Assembly: GCA_000151295.1 (NCBI GenBank)
Contig: GG745339.1
Location: forward strand, 161,933-212,147
Source: Allomyces macrogynus ATCC 38327
Taxonomy: Eukaryota; Blastocladiomycota; Blastocladiomycetes; Blastocladiales; Blastocladiaceae
Direction of reading: 5' to 3'
DNA length: 50,215 nt
Each line of letters begins with the position of its first letter. Within the stretch, counting starts at the first letter, position 1. Below, piece after piece: positions 35,362 through 46,058 of the stretch. The notes beneath the pieces are model-generated. The model made no database searches. It saw nothing but the letters and a program-made list of their open reading frames with translations, and was not told where the DNA came from. The translations under genes were made by a program, and so were the position numbers.

Positions 35362-35820
35362 GGTGGTCGTGCTGTCGTGGTCGTTGATTGGTTGCTCGAG
35401 CGGTGGGAGGGAGGAAGCGTGCGGGCGAGGGAGATGAAGCGCGCGCGAGAGCGGAGGCACTTCTTCGGGAGAGGCGATCGAGTCGACAGGGCGCGGGGTG
35501 CGCGCGCGGGATCAGAGCAGACGCGTCTGCTCTGTTTGGGGGGTGGGAGCGGGCCGAGCAACCGACGGGCCGTTGGCGCCCGCCTCCGGCTGTCATGTCT
35601 CAGTTGCAGTGGACCTTCCGATCGCGATCATGCCTTGCAGCTCGCCGATCGCACCATAGGCCGTCACCTTTCCACCTTCTGTCTCCAAAACTTTCCATCA
35701 ATTCGGCAGAGCAGTAAGAGCAGCATGAAAAACAGTCCTAAATATTTATCTACGATATATGGTCGTAATGGCCCTCCCCTTCCTGATCCAGCCCCAACTC
35801 AACCCATGCACGCGCACCGT
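35362..35820. other. intergenic stretch between two same-strand genes
   Basis: It holds the promoter of the enoyl-reductase gene and the 3' end region of the FPGS gene. An AT-rich patch at about 35730-35765 may belong to the FPGS 3' end. No gene was recognised. Confidence 0.45.
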
Positions 35821-37789
35821 CTAGCGCACGGGCACGCCCAGCACATCCAGCGTCGCGCCGACGAGGTACAGCGACCCCGTCACCAGCACCGCCGCTTCTT
35901 GCCCCTTACTCTCCGCCGCGATCCCATCCAACGCGTCCTTGACCGTCGGCACCACGCGCGTCCTCTTCACATCCATCCCGGATAACTCGAGCCACGCGTC
36001 ACGCAACGCCTGCTGCTGCTTCAGTTCCGGGTCCGGGAACGACGTCAAATCCGTCGTATCGGCCGACCCGGCCTCGCCGTCACCGACAGGCCGCGGCGTG
36101 TTGGTCGAGAACGTGGCCGACGTGAATGGCATTTTCGCGTGCAGGGCGGCGACAGGAGCGAGAAGGGTTGCGCCGGACCGCGCGTGCGTCACGTTGAAGA
36201 CGAGGTGCCGTGCGCCCTTGGCAGTCGTGGATTCGTCGGCGAACCACGCCGTGCACGCCGCAAGGGACTCGCGCGTGTGCGCGCCATCAGCGTAGACGGT
36301 CAGGTTGCGGGACGTGTCGCGCACGATTTCGGCACGGCCGGGCCAGCGCGCCGCGGCGAGACCCTCGGTGATCGCGGGCGTTAGGGCGGACGAGGTGGGG
36401 ACAGCAGCAACGAGGCCCGCGCGCGTCGCTGCGTCGAGAGTGATTGCGTCGTCGTCGGTGCTGGGTGCGGAACCGAGATGCGCGGCCGCGAGAGCGCGGA
36501 ACGTGGCATCGGCAGTGACAGGCATGGTTACAGATGCCTGCCCGAGATACGACTGCGCAAGTGCGACAGCAAGCGCCGCGTTGATGCGCTGGTGACGCCC
36601 ACGGAGGCCGATCTTGGCGTCAGCCGGCAGCGGCGCCGTGATACGCACAGTGTTCCCAGCCGGATGCGCCGCGGTGGTGGCGTACTGCACGATCGCGGCC
36701 ATGGCCTCGGCGGGTTGCGGGACCGTGTACGCCGGGCAGTCGCGCTTGAAGATGCCGGCCTTTTGCGCGGCGATTTCTGGCAACGTCGTGCCGAGCACGG
36801 CCATATGGTCGAACCCGAGCGACGTGATCCCCGTGGCGACAGGTTTGGTGATCAGGTTGGTCGAGTCGTGCAACCCACCAATCCCAACTTCGAGCACGGT
36901 GGCCGTCGTTTGTTCCTGCATGAAAACGTGGAAGGCGAGCAGTGTCATGTACCGAAAATACTGCGGTTTCGCCAATTGGCCCTTGGCCAGCGCCGCGGGC
37001 ATTGTTGCGTCGAGCCGGTCCCAGACTTCGAAAAAGTACTTGGCAAACATGTCCTGCGCGAGCGGGACCCCGTTGATCCGGATACGTTCGCGCACCTGCA
37101 GCAGGTGTGGCGACGAGTAGAGGCCCGTCTTAATAGGCTTGCCCGAGGGAGAGCGCGCACCATGCAGGGCAGCATGGCGCAAGACCGATTCGGTCAGAGC
37201 CGCCGTTGACCCCTTGCCCTTGGTGCCCGTGACGTGCACGAGGCCGAGCACGTTCAAGTCGTCGGGCTGGTACCCAATCCGAGCGAGAAACTCGATCATT
37301 TCGTCGATGGAGACGCGCGGGGCGCCAGCGTGCGTGCCGTTGGCGACGGCGGCGGCCTTGGCGCGCCGCAGCTGGTCGAGCGTCGCGGCATTGGTCTGGA
37401 GCGAGTTGAGCGCTGAGAGCGCATCCTATGGGTAGATTCTTGGGCGTAAGCAAGAGGTTCGCCGCGAACAGGGCAACCGGATCAAGGGCTCGGCGTACTC
37501 GGTAGGTACGGGTGGTGCGTGCGGCAGGCGCCGGGGATGTTGCGGACAGGGTGGACATGGTGGTACGTGACCTCGAGATACTGCGGAGATTGGTCTTGTT
37601 CGTCGGCGGCGGCAAGGTGCAGCAGGAACGGCGTGATGCTGGTACTGGAGGGGCAGCAGGCCGGAAACGTGGTGCGTTGGTGGTTGCAGCGATCAGGGCC
37701 GCGGGCAGCCGGCAGCGAGCAGGCAGCAAAGCAAGGCGGGCAGAGACGGGTAGCGCGAATCGAAGAGTGCCCGTGCTCGTCGTCGGCAT
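35821..37789 (-). CDS. MET7: folylpolyglutamate synthase, likely mitochondrial and cytosolic forms
   Basis: Known role: ATP-dependent addition of glutamates to tetrahydrofolates, needed to retain folates in cytosol and mitochondria. Model: exon 1 37789-37499, intron 37498-37426 (GTACGC...CCATAG, 73 nt), exon 2 37425-35821, 631 aa, stop TAG. The splice gives RTYRDALSALNSLQTNA, the usual FPGS start. P-loop GTKGKGST at 164-171; SSPHLLQVRERIRINGVP, EVGIGGLHDSTN and ADGAHTRES are all present. Upstream of the conserved part, the first 77 residues contain about a dozen Arg, hydroxylated residues and no acidic residue, as in a mitochondrial presequence. A second in-frame ATG at 37558 (MSTLSATSPA) would give a 554-residue cytosolic form. 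Human FPGS uses alternative starts in this way. Confidence 0.95.
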
Positions 37790-38021
37790 GGCAGCGTCGC
37801 AGCTGAAGCGCAATGACAGAAGGTAATCAGCGGCGCCGCTATGGTGATCGCTGATTTTGCATGACACGACGTTGCGAGTTGCCAGCGTGGACCACCATCC
37901 ACATCAGGGATCACGCCACACCACACCAGATGGCGACCTAATGTCCAGTACGTGTCGTGTCGTGTCGTTAATTCTTCCTCGTCGTCAACCGCAACCAAAT
38001 TAACCAAGCACCCCACGATCC

Positions 38022-38709
38022 ATGCCGCCGCCACCGCCCGCATTCGCGCCGCCTTCTCCGGCACCCGCGCGCACGTCGGCGCCTGCGTCCCCCGCCGCAT
38101 CGCCCGACTCGGCGTCGGTCCTGATCCCGCCCGACCTTGGACGGGCTCTCTTACTCGACGCACCCAAGTCGGCCGTCCCGCCCGCACGCGTGTCGGGTTC
38201 ATCCAAGCCCTCTACCTCGCTCAGCCCGACCGCACGCGCCGTCTCGCCTTCGTCGTCAGGAGCTGCACGTAACCAGTCCACCAAGTCGCTGCTCCCGACC
38301 CTGCCCGGCGTGAGCACGCACTCGTCCTACGCGTACCTGCGCGACGACAAGGACCTCGTGCGCGACAATTTGCACGTGCCCATCTGGCGACACCCGCTGC
38401 TCGCGCGGTACCGCCGCACGGCCGCTGCAGCGCTTGGGCTGTTCGTGGTCGGCACCGTGTTTTTAATCCTCATGGCGACCACCGTCACGTCCGACGCGTC
38501 ACGCGCGCTCGTGTTCGGACTGATCGCGTTATTTACGTTCTTGCCGGGCGCGTACGTGAGCCTCTACATGTGTCGCGCGATCCGGGTGCGTTGTGTGTTG
38601 GGTTGGTGGTCAGCCGTGTTGACGGTAAAATATGCATGTGCTCACCGATTTGTTTATTCAGGGCGTTGATGGGTACCGGCTCGAGACGATTCCGTCGTTT
38701 GACCACTGA
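38022..38709 (+). CDS. TMEM230/TMEM134-family small membrane protein
   Basis: Known family: small two-pass proteins of endosomal/secretory membranes (DUF872), with roles in vesicle trafficking. Model: exon 1 38022-38585, intron 38586-38661 (GTGCGT...TATTCAG, 76 nt), exon 2 38662-38709, 203 aa. Two membrane segments at about 133-154 and 161-184 are joined by a short loop (TTVTSDASRA). The ending FLPGAYVSLYMCRAIRGVDGYRLETIPSFDH is the family's C-terminal signature and only appears after splicing. Residues 1-100 are a Pro/Ala/Ser-rich cytosolic tail. It lies 232 bp from the FPGS start, in divergent orientation. Confidence 0.85.
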
Positions 38710-39218
38710 CAGTCTCGCAGCGACAGCGCGGCGAGTCGTGCTGGTGTGGAGTGTTGGACTGGATCAGGAACGAGCGAAAAATAGGGACTGGTGCGACCGG
38801 GTGCGACCAAATCAAAGAAAACTCTCTTCACAAAACCAATCATGTTCATGTCTTTTGTGCTGCTTGCTGTTGGCAACGTGAGATCGCCTCAAACGACAAG
38901 AGGTGCGCGTTTCGCGTTGCGGCTCCGGCGTGATGATTGGTGCGATCCTTGTGCGATCCGCGACCATAACGCCGTTGGGAGCGCCGCCCGCATCGCCCGA
39001 CCACACGATGCCTGCGCCCCAACCCTCAGCGAAGCCTGAACGTCGTGTTCGCGCTCGTTCTTGAAGCACGCCGGGGCGACAGCATGGGCCGGCCTCCTGG
39101 TGGCTTGGAAGTCGGCGTTCGTGCTCGAGATTTGCCTATAAAAACGATCGCGCGCCCGAGTGAATCGTGCCCGCCGTTCTCTTCCTGCTGAGCCGCGCTC
39201 CCACCGCGCTTCCACGCC
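38710..39218. other. intergenic stretch with one TATA box
   Basis: It carries the 3' region of the TMEM230-like gene and the promoter of the second alcohol dehydrogenase (TATA at 39137-39144). No further gene was seen. Confidence 0.5.
39137..39144 (+). promoter_or_regulatory. TATA box of alcohol dehydrogenase copy 2
   Basis: TATAAAAA lies about 80 bp before the start codon at 39219, in an otherwise GC-rich region. Confidence 0.65.
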
Positions 39219-40474
39219 ATGACCGTCAGCCAGACCAAGGAGACCGTGACGACCGTGGCCGCGAAGACGGCCAAGACCGCCCCTCCCGCCGCGGTGCCCA
39301 CGATGGCCGTGCAGCCCGCGACCACGACGCCGCCGCAGACTCGTAAGATCACGGGCTACGCGGCCAAGAGCCGTAGCGCGACGCTCGTCCCTTGGACCTA
39401 CGACGCGGCGCCGCTTGGCAGCGACGATGTCGAGATTGAGATTTCGCACTGCGGTGTCTGGTGCGTTCTTGATTGGCATTCTCGCCTGGGGCAGCAATAT
39501 CCTCGCCGATCGATCCTGTTCTGCAATTGACAATCCCTCCACTTCCCGATCATCCGCACCATAGCCACTCGGACTTGCACACGCTCGACGAAGGCTGGGG
39601 CCCAACCACCTTCCCCGTGATCGTCGGTCACGAAATCGTCGGCCGCATCTCGGCCGTTGGCCCGCACGTCAAGCACCTCTCTGTCGGCGATCGCGTCGGC
39701 GTCGGCGCGCAGTGCGGCGCCTGCCTGAACTGCCAGCGGTGCGTGCGTGGCCGAGACAACGTCTGCCCGAAGGGCGTCTTTACCTACAACGCGACGCACC
39801 CGGAGGGCCATGCGGCCTACGGCGGGTATGCGGACGCCGTGCGTGTCCCCTCCGCCTACGCGTTCAAGATCCCTGAATCGTTGCCGTCGGACATGGCGGC
39901 CCCGCTCCTGTGCGCCGGGATCACGGTGTTTGCGCCGCTCAAGAAACATTGGATCCCGAACGCGCGTGTCGGTGTGGTCGGGATCGGTGGGCTGGGCCAC
40001 TTGGCGATCCAGTTCGCGCGCGCATTGGGCGCGTCTGAGGTGGTTGCCCTGTCCAAGTCGGACCGCAAGCGCAAGGACGCGACGACACTTGGCGCGACCC
40101 GGTTCGTCACGCTCAAGTCGGCCGAGGATTTCAAGGCGAACGCCGACTCGCTCGACCTGATCGTGTGCACGGCGTCGAGCCACGAAATGGACTGGGACAG
40201 TTACTTTACGCTGCTCGACGCGGGCGGCAAGTTTGTCGTAGTCGGGATCCCCGAGGCACCCATCTCGCTGAGTCTCGACAAGTTGATTTTCGCGGAGCGG
40301 TCGCTGGTCGGGTCGTTGATTGGCGCGCGTGGCGATATTGTGGAGATGCTCGAGTTTGCGGCCAAGCATAATGTGCGTCCGTGGATTGAGAAGATGCCGA
40401 TGACGGATGTGAACACAGCGATTGCCCGGTTGCGCAAGGGGGATGTGTCGTACCGGTTCGTGCTCGAGAACTGA
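39219..40474 (+). CDS. zinc-dependent NADP alcohol dehydrogenase (ADH6/CAD type), copy 2
   Basis: Paralogue of the gene at 27044-28268, in opposite orientation about 11 kb away. Model: exon 1 39219-39460, intron 39461-39564 (GTGCGT...CCATAG, 104 nt), exon 2 39565-40474, 383 aa. The splice forms Cys81 of CHSDLHTLDEGWGP; His103-Glu104 (GHE) complete the catalytic zinc site; CGACLNCQRCVRGRDNVC carries the structural zinc. Cofactor loop GIGGLGHLAIQFA. Compared with copy 1 it has a longer Thr/Ala-rich N-terminus of about 34 residues, with two early Met codons (residues 1 and 29), and lacks the second intron. This N-terminus could be an organelle-targeting sequence, or the second Met may be used; neither can be decided from sequence. 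Confidence 0.93.
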
Positions 40475-40971
40475 GTACGTGGGTCGGAGCCGTTGAAGGG
40501 AGTGGTTGATTTGTGGGAGTGATGCGTCGGGATGTGATATGTCGGGATGTCTTGGTTGCGCTTGGTTGCGATAATTGAAGCTGTTTTGCATTTCTGTAGT
40601 GGCAGAACGAGACTGGATTATATATCAGCACGCTCAGAACACTTTCAACCAACCGCTCAGTCAACAGGCCGCTGCTGATTGATTGAGAAGTGTGTTGCTT
40701 TCGAGAGGGGCCTCATCACATGTCGACCATGATCGGTCGACCATCACGTCGTCGTTTACTGTCGAGAAGCTCCGCAAACAAACTGGGAGACTTAACCTGT
40801 CGCAATCAACGCAACGGTGATCACTGCGCTGCCTGTGCCCGCTGATGCACATCGGACCAGCCACCAGTCGTGACCCTTACTCAACCAAATCAAATGCGTT
40901 TGATAAAATGCTCTGCATCCCACCGGCGTATACATCCAGTCCACGACTTCCACAGTCATCGCGGCCCACAA
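40475..40971. other. intergenic stretch between convergent gene ends
   Basis: AT-richer than the rest, with short direct repeats such as GTCGGGATGT and TTGGTTGCG at about 40528-40572, and TATATATC at about 40619. It probably holds the two 3' untranslated regions. No gene was seen. Confidence 0.5.
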
Positions 40972-43118
40972 TCACACCGCATCGACCCCATCCACGAGCG
41001 TCGCGCCCGATGGCACCGGCCGGCGATGCAGCAACCGCTGCTCGGCGGCCTCCTCGCTCTCCACCACCCGGCCCGTATCCCCATCGGCGGCAAACGTGCC
41101 ATATTGCTGCCCTCCTGCCATATGTGTTGGCAGCAATGCGTCCCCACCATCCCCCGTCCCCGTCCGGTGCCGCCGCACCCGTTCCTCGCGATCCTCGTCG
41201 TGCGTCCCACCCTGCGCGAGCCGCGCGCCGTCTTTCGCGTCCCACGCGACAAGCGCCGTTGTTGCCGCGACCGCCGCGGTCCCGACACCGACAAACAAGT
41301 GTCCTACGGGCGTGAACGAGTCGCTTTCGGCACGAATGTGCGCGACGAGCAGCGGACACGTCGCGAGAACTGCGTTCAGCGCGACCGTCACGAGGCCGTA
41401 GGCCGTGCCGAGCTGGTGTGCATCGACGAGTAAGGGGACGCACGGCCATAGGGCCGCGGCGTAGAGGGCGGATGCGGAGCCGAGAAGGATGAGTGGGAAG
41501 TGCGGTGGCAGGGACGTGTAGAAGAGGAGACCGTGCGCGATGACGAGGCCGGCGGCGGAGATGGGGAGGAACCGGCCGGGACGGCCGAACCGGTCGACGA
41601 TCAGGCCCATGGCGGGGGTGCCGAAGGCGGTGATCAGGTCCGGGATGGCCATGAGCGCGCCAGCGGTTTGCAGGTCGCCGGGGTACCACTTGGATTGGAT
41701 GACTGTCAGGTGGAGAGTCTTGGTGAGCTAAGAACGAAGATGTTGCGGTGATTTGAGCGTGGTCAAGAAACGTACAGTCCGAGGAAATGTGCACGAATGG
41801 CATAAACGCGCCGTACAGCAGCACCGTGACCGCGCACAGGATCCAGAACGATGTGCGCAGCTGCAGTACGGTGCGCCACGAAATCACGTCGCTCGCCTCG
41901 GCCTCAACAAACGTTGCGGTTCCCGCCGTCGGCTCGCGCAAGGGCGCAACTCTCTCCTCGTCGTCAACGATCGACGACTTGGCTGGGGACCGCGCGGGGG
42001 GCATATCCTCGTGATCGGCGCGGCACGACGCGGGCGTAGCGGCACGTGGCGACGCAGCCGTCGCGTCCGACAGGAGCGTCATGGACGACGACGGGGTCGG
42101 GGATGGCGACACGGATGATGACGCGAGCAGTGCAACCTCGTCCTCGTCAAGCACCGTCAGCCCGTATCGCCGACGCAATTCCCACGTGTCGAGCCGGACC
42201 AGGACCAGACTGCACGCGGCCGACAAGACGCAGGTCGCGGCACCGACCCACGCAGCGAGCGGTGTGCCAGCAAGAATCCGCACCCACCACGCGTCACCTG
42301 TCATGGTGTCCCCGCGCATCGACACGATCCACGGCGAGACGACGTCTTGGAACGCAGCCGCGAGCCGCGACGCCGACAAATTCACACCGAGCGCCATCGA
42401 CAACAATCCCGCGGCCTGGAACCACTCGGTTGTGATGGTCGTGCCAGCCACTTCGAGCGATTCGCCTCCGAGTCCGGCAATCGTGCGCCCAGCGACCATG
42501 ACGGGCAGCGACTGCCACGAGACGCCTGCGGCAAAGAGGGCCGTGCCGGTGACAATGATGGCGGAAAACGTGAGCATCATGCGGCGCGCGCCCAGAGCGT
42601 CGACGAGGAACCCGCCGACGAGCGGCAGGAAAATGTTGGGCAGGGAGTAGCACGAGTAGAGCAGGTTCAGGTAGTACTGGTAGACGTCGTACTCGACATC
42701 GAGCCAAGCGCGCAGAGGGACGTTGAGGGCCTGCAAGTCGTGGCGGTGGCGATCAGTCTGGTCGACTCGAAGGCGGAAACGGAAGCGATTCAACGCACCG
42801 CTGGCAGATCATAGCTGGGAAACGACAATGGCAACCAAGGACCGTCAGTTTTCCATTCAGCAGGGCCATATCTCGCCGAAAAAACGCGACGTGACCGCAC
42901 CAGTAGTAATTGCCAAACGTGATCAGGCACCCGAGCGCCAGAATCACCCAGTGCATCCAGGTCGCTTTTGGCCGCAACGGGGGAGACGCGGCGCTGCTTG
43001 GGGACTCCACCAGTGCAACACTCGGTGCGCGAGTCGTGCCGGCGCCAATCAGGTCGGTCGACAGAACAGACGAGGTGCGGCGCTCGTGGTCCGCGTCGTG
43101 GGTGGTCGGATCGTCCAT
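40972..43118 (-). CDS. MFSD1-like major facilitator transporter
   Basis: Known family: MFSD1 is a lysosomal 12-helix transporter (dipeptide exporter in mammals). Model: exons 43118-42901, 42814-42799, 42730-41776 and 41702-40972; introns 86, 68 and 73 nt; 639 aa. The 16-nt second exon completes the phrase FGNYYCYDLPAALNVPLRAW, which otherwise cannot be read; the next phrase YYLNLLYSCYSLPNIFLPLVGGFLVDALG is typical of MFSD1. Intron 3 uses acceptor CTGACAG, giving HISSDFIQSKWYPGDLQTAGAL; an upstream AG would break the frame. FGTPAMGLIVDRFGR is the second-half MFS loop. The central cytosolic loop (about 290-385) and the C-terminal 70 residues are hydrophilic. The substrate is not known here. Confidence 0.87.
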
Positions 43119-43650
43119 GGCACAGTTTGGTGTAATTGTGGTCAGAGCTGCAAGACTGCAGCAGCGCGCAATTCACTTTGTGATCGTTGGAGGTGCCGGA
43201 TGATGAGTACTCCGGATGATGAGGGAGATCAATCGTGGTGGTCGTGGTTGCTGGACGCTGGGTCGAGCGGCTTTGGCCGTGCACGACGACGGGGGAACGA
43301 GCGGCGACGTGGCCGCTGGAGCGCCGCGGCACGACGAGGCGTGCGCTTTGTGAGCCGAGGCGGCGTGCGGTTGGTGGGACCGTGGGAGCCCCCGAAAGGA
43401 ACAGGCGTCCGACACGGTCACGCGCAATCTCTTTCTTTGCGTGGACTTGGTCGAAAACTCCAATAACTTGCATGAGCCTCGGGTGTGGGCCCACACCTGT
43501 CGTCGCGGCCTGACGACAGTGTTTGTGAGAAGTGATGATGACCTCTCGAATGTTTCCTGACAGCTGCGGATGCACGCTGTGCGGTCCGCGCATCGGAAAT
43601 GTCAAAATGCCAAAACCGGCCCTGCTCGGCCCAATATTCCATTCTCTTCC
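43119..43650. other. intergenic stretch between two same-strand genes
   Basis: It holds the promoter of the MFSD1-like gene and the 3' end of OST1. Short frames on both strands have shadow composition. No gene was seen. Confidence 0.5.
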
Positions 43651-45612
43651 TCACGCCTTCTGCATCCGAAGCACTGCAATCCGAATCTCATCGTGCAGCT
43701 GCTCCTCGACACGCTTCAACTCGCCCACCTTGGTCCGCGCCGCGCCCACCGCCTTGGCATCCGCTCCCGGCGCAGATGCCTTGAGCACAACACGCATCCC
43801 CTCAAGCACAGCACTCGCGCGTGCGTCGGCGAGCTTGACAATCCGGTGCGCAAGCTCGGCCTGGGTGGTCTCGCGCGGCGCCCCCGGAACCGCATCGGCA
43901 GCAGCCTGCACGTCGGCAGCCGCACGTTGCATGGCCTTGAGCGTCGAGTCAAACGCTGTGACCGCGCGGTCCACGGCCTGCTCAAACACGGCGCGCTCCT
44001 GCGTGGTCGTGAACGACAAGTGCGCGCGCGCAAGACGCGCGTAAATGCGTTCGCGCTCGAGACACAGGTCGACGACGCGGGACGCTGCGTTTCCGCGACG
44101 GGCGCCGATGCGCAGATCGAGCGATGCGAAAATCGAGACGATGGCGCCAACGACGGCCAAAAAGGCGATCGCCGCCGCGGGCTTTTGCAGCTTGTGCACC
44201 CACGTCAGCGTGTAAGTGACGCGCACGGCCGCATTCGTGTCGAGCAGCATCGTGTTCCGCAGAACCACGGTCGGGCGGCCCGTCGTGTCAAAGTAGTATT
44301 TGGTCGTTTTCGTGGTCCAGTCAGTGATCGGCTCGCCCGACGCGGCGTCAACGACGGTAATATCGGTCGCGCCCTCGGGTAGGACAATGTCCATGTGCAA
44401 GTCCTCGACAACGACCCCCGGGAGACCTTGCACGAGCGGAACTGTCAGCGCGTACCGCGCGTTGCCGAGCTCCTTGAGAAAGTCGGCCCCACGCGCCGCG
44501 TACCCGTGAACCCAGTTGTAGGTCCACCCACCGGCAAGCGGGAACCGCGGCCGCAGTTGTAACATGGTCGCGCGGCGCGTCGCGTGCAGGTTGCTCGTCG
44601 ACACGTTGCCAATCTCGTCGCGGAAGTAGACTTCCGACGCCGAAGCGGGCAGGGTCAGTGCGAGTTCTGGGATCAGGTTGCCCACTTGGCCGTACTGCGA
44701 TTGGTGCATGTACTGCTGCCGGTTGAAGTGCGGCGAGAGGCGCGCGCCGTTGTGCGTGACGTGCACGTTTTCCTCGACCTCGATCGACTTCCCAAACGAC
44801 CGCACCCAGATGGCGCGGTGCCACGAGTTGCACACGAGTCCGGTGCGCGGCGCGTCATAGTGCACGATCAGTGGCTCGCCCACGGGGTTGGTCGCGTAGG
44901 GACCGTACTTGACGGTGTTGCCCGAGTAGATGGCGGGTTGCAGCGTCTGCGAAAAGCTTTCGGGGCGCGAGTACGTCGGGAGCCTATTCGAGACGATCGG
45001 TACGTCAGTCTTTTTTGGCCCCGGCGACAAGAGCAGCGTCAACGCGCGCTCTGGTTCCAAAACCAAGACGTACTTGACCGTAACCTGCACGTTCTCGACC
45101 GGGTACCGCGAGTCGATCCCGAGGTCGCTCTCAAACCACATCTTCTGCGTGTCGGTCTGCTTGATCTCGCGCGGCCGCGGCGTCACGTCTCCCAAGAACA
45201 CCGTGTCGACCGCAATCTCGGCCGTCTCGCCCGGCTTGATCCCGGTCGGCAGCCTCAAGGCGACGACCAGCTTGTTCGATGGGTCCACCGCACGGGGCGA
45301 GTCGACCACATCCTTGCCATCGACCGTTGCGCTCAGACCAATCAAACGCGGCGCGCGCTCGGCGGGCACAGTGAACATGTAGTTGCCCATGGCCGGCTCG
45401 TCAGTCCGGGACTCGTTGCGCGGGTAGTGAAGCGTGAGCGTGACGCGCTCGCGCACGACGCGCGATCCTTGCGAGGACAGGTCGATGGCGCGCACGACGC
45501 GCGTGTGCACGAGCGCGCCGGCGACAAAGTGGGCGGCCGCGACGAGAACGAGCAGGAGCGTTGCGATCATCGGTGCTCCCGCGCGGCGCGCGGCATAGGT
45601 TGGCACGCACAT
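43651..45612 (-). CDS. OST1: oligosaccharyltransferase subunit OST1 (ribophorin I)
   Basis: Known role: ribophorin I subunit of the ER oligosaccharyltransferase, which presents substrates for N-glycosylation. Single exon, 653 aa. The second Met (residue 15) begins a classic signal peptide, MIATLLLVLVAAAHFVAGAL, so translation may start at 45570 rather than 45612. The luminal domain carries family phrases: GNYMFTVP, YPVENVQVTVKYVLVLEPER, SFGKSIEVEENVHVTHNGA, NLIPELALTLPA and IGNVSTSN. A single membrane segment lies at about 478-498, followed by a roughly 150-residue alpha-helical cytosolic tail rich in Ala, Arg and Glu. The tail is longer than the short yeast one and resembles that of animal ribophorin I. 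Confidence 0.95.
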   Translation of the reverse strand: MCVPTYAARRAGAPMIATLLLVLVAAAHFVAGALVHTRVVRAIDLSSQGSRVVRERVTLTLHYPRNESRTDEPAMGNYMFTVPAERAPRLIGLSATVDGKDVVDSPRAVDPSNKLVVALRLPTGIKPGETAEIAVDTVFLGDVTPRPREIKQTDTQKMWFESDLGIDSRYPVENVQVTVKYVLVLEPERALTLLLSPGPKKTDVPIVSNRLPTYSRPESFSQTLQPAIYSGNTVKYGPYATNPVGEPLIVHYDAPRTGLVCNSWHRAIWVRSFGKSIEVEENVHVTHNGARLSPHFNRQQYMHQSQYGQVGNLIPELALTLPASASEVYFRDEIGNVSTSNLHATRRATMLQLRPRFPLAGGWTYNWVHGYAARGADFLKELGNARYALTVPLVQGLPGVVVEDLHMDIVLPEGATDITVVDAASGEPITDWTTKTTKYYFDTTGRPTVVLRNTMLLDTNAAVRVTYTLTWVHKLQKPAAAIAFLAVVGAIVSIFASLDLRIGARRGNAASRVVDLCLERERIYARLARAHLSFTTTQERAVFEQAVDRAVTAFDSTLKAMQRAAADVQAAADAVPGAPRETTQAELAHRIVKLADARASAVLEGMRVVLKASAPGADAKAVGAARTKVGELKRVEEQLHDEIRIAVLRMQKA

Positions 45613-46058
45613 GGCAAGGTGCAGCTGGTGCGTGACGGTCTCGGCGCGCGAGTTAGTTGTTGTGATCCTGCGCGTCGCAGTCGCAGTCGTGGAGGTGGTG
45701 TGGTTGGTGGTCGTTGGTGGTCATCGGCGGCCGCCGTTCGCGTGCGGTCGATGCGGTGGACGCTGATCATGTCAGAAGCATCCATGGGGCGTGATCGTGC
45801 CTTGACTGCTGGCGTGATCGCGCCTTGGGTGCTTCTCGAGTCCCCTGGCTCCACCTGAAGCAATCTGAAGCAATCTGCGACAACCACGGCGACCAAGACC
45901 GCGACGAGTCCAACGACGGCATCATCTTGACGGCGCCAACTTGCAGCATTCGATTGCCACGGGCCGATAACGCCCGGTTGCCTTCAAGCCTGGTCGTCCC
46001 GCCCGCGCTGTCGAGTCCAACAGTCCCTCAAACACCAGCTTGCTGCACCCACCCCACC
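45613..46058. other. divergent promoter region, OST1 / IQ-motif gene
   Basis: It separates two divergent starts. A small direct repeat GAAGCAATCT occurs twice at about 45859-45880. No TATA box or additional gene was seen. Confidence 0.5.

Noticed and set aside
27044..40474. A secondary-metabolite gene cluster built on the reductases
   Set aside because: No synthase, P450 or regulator is present; neighbours are FPGS, TMEM245- and TMEM230-like genes of unrelated core function.
41703..41775. Frameshift in the MFSD1-like gene
   Set aside because: Using the acceptor CTGACAG instead of the nearer TTCTTAG restores the family phrase SSDFIQSKWYPGD in frame.
44584..45858. 424-codon open frame on the plus strand
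   Set aside because: It is antisense to OST1, with His/Arg/Asp-rich mirror composition; OST1 matches its family over the full length.
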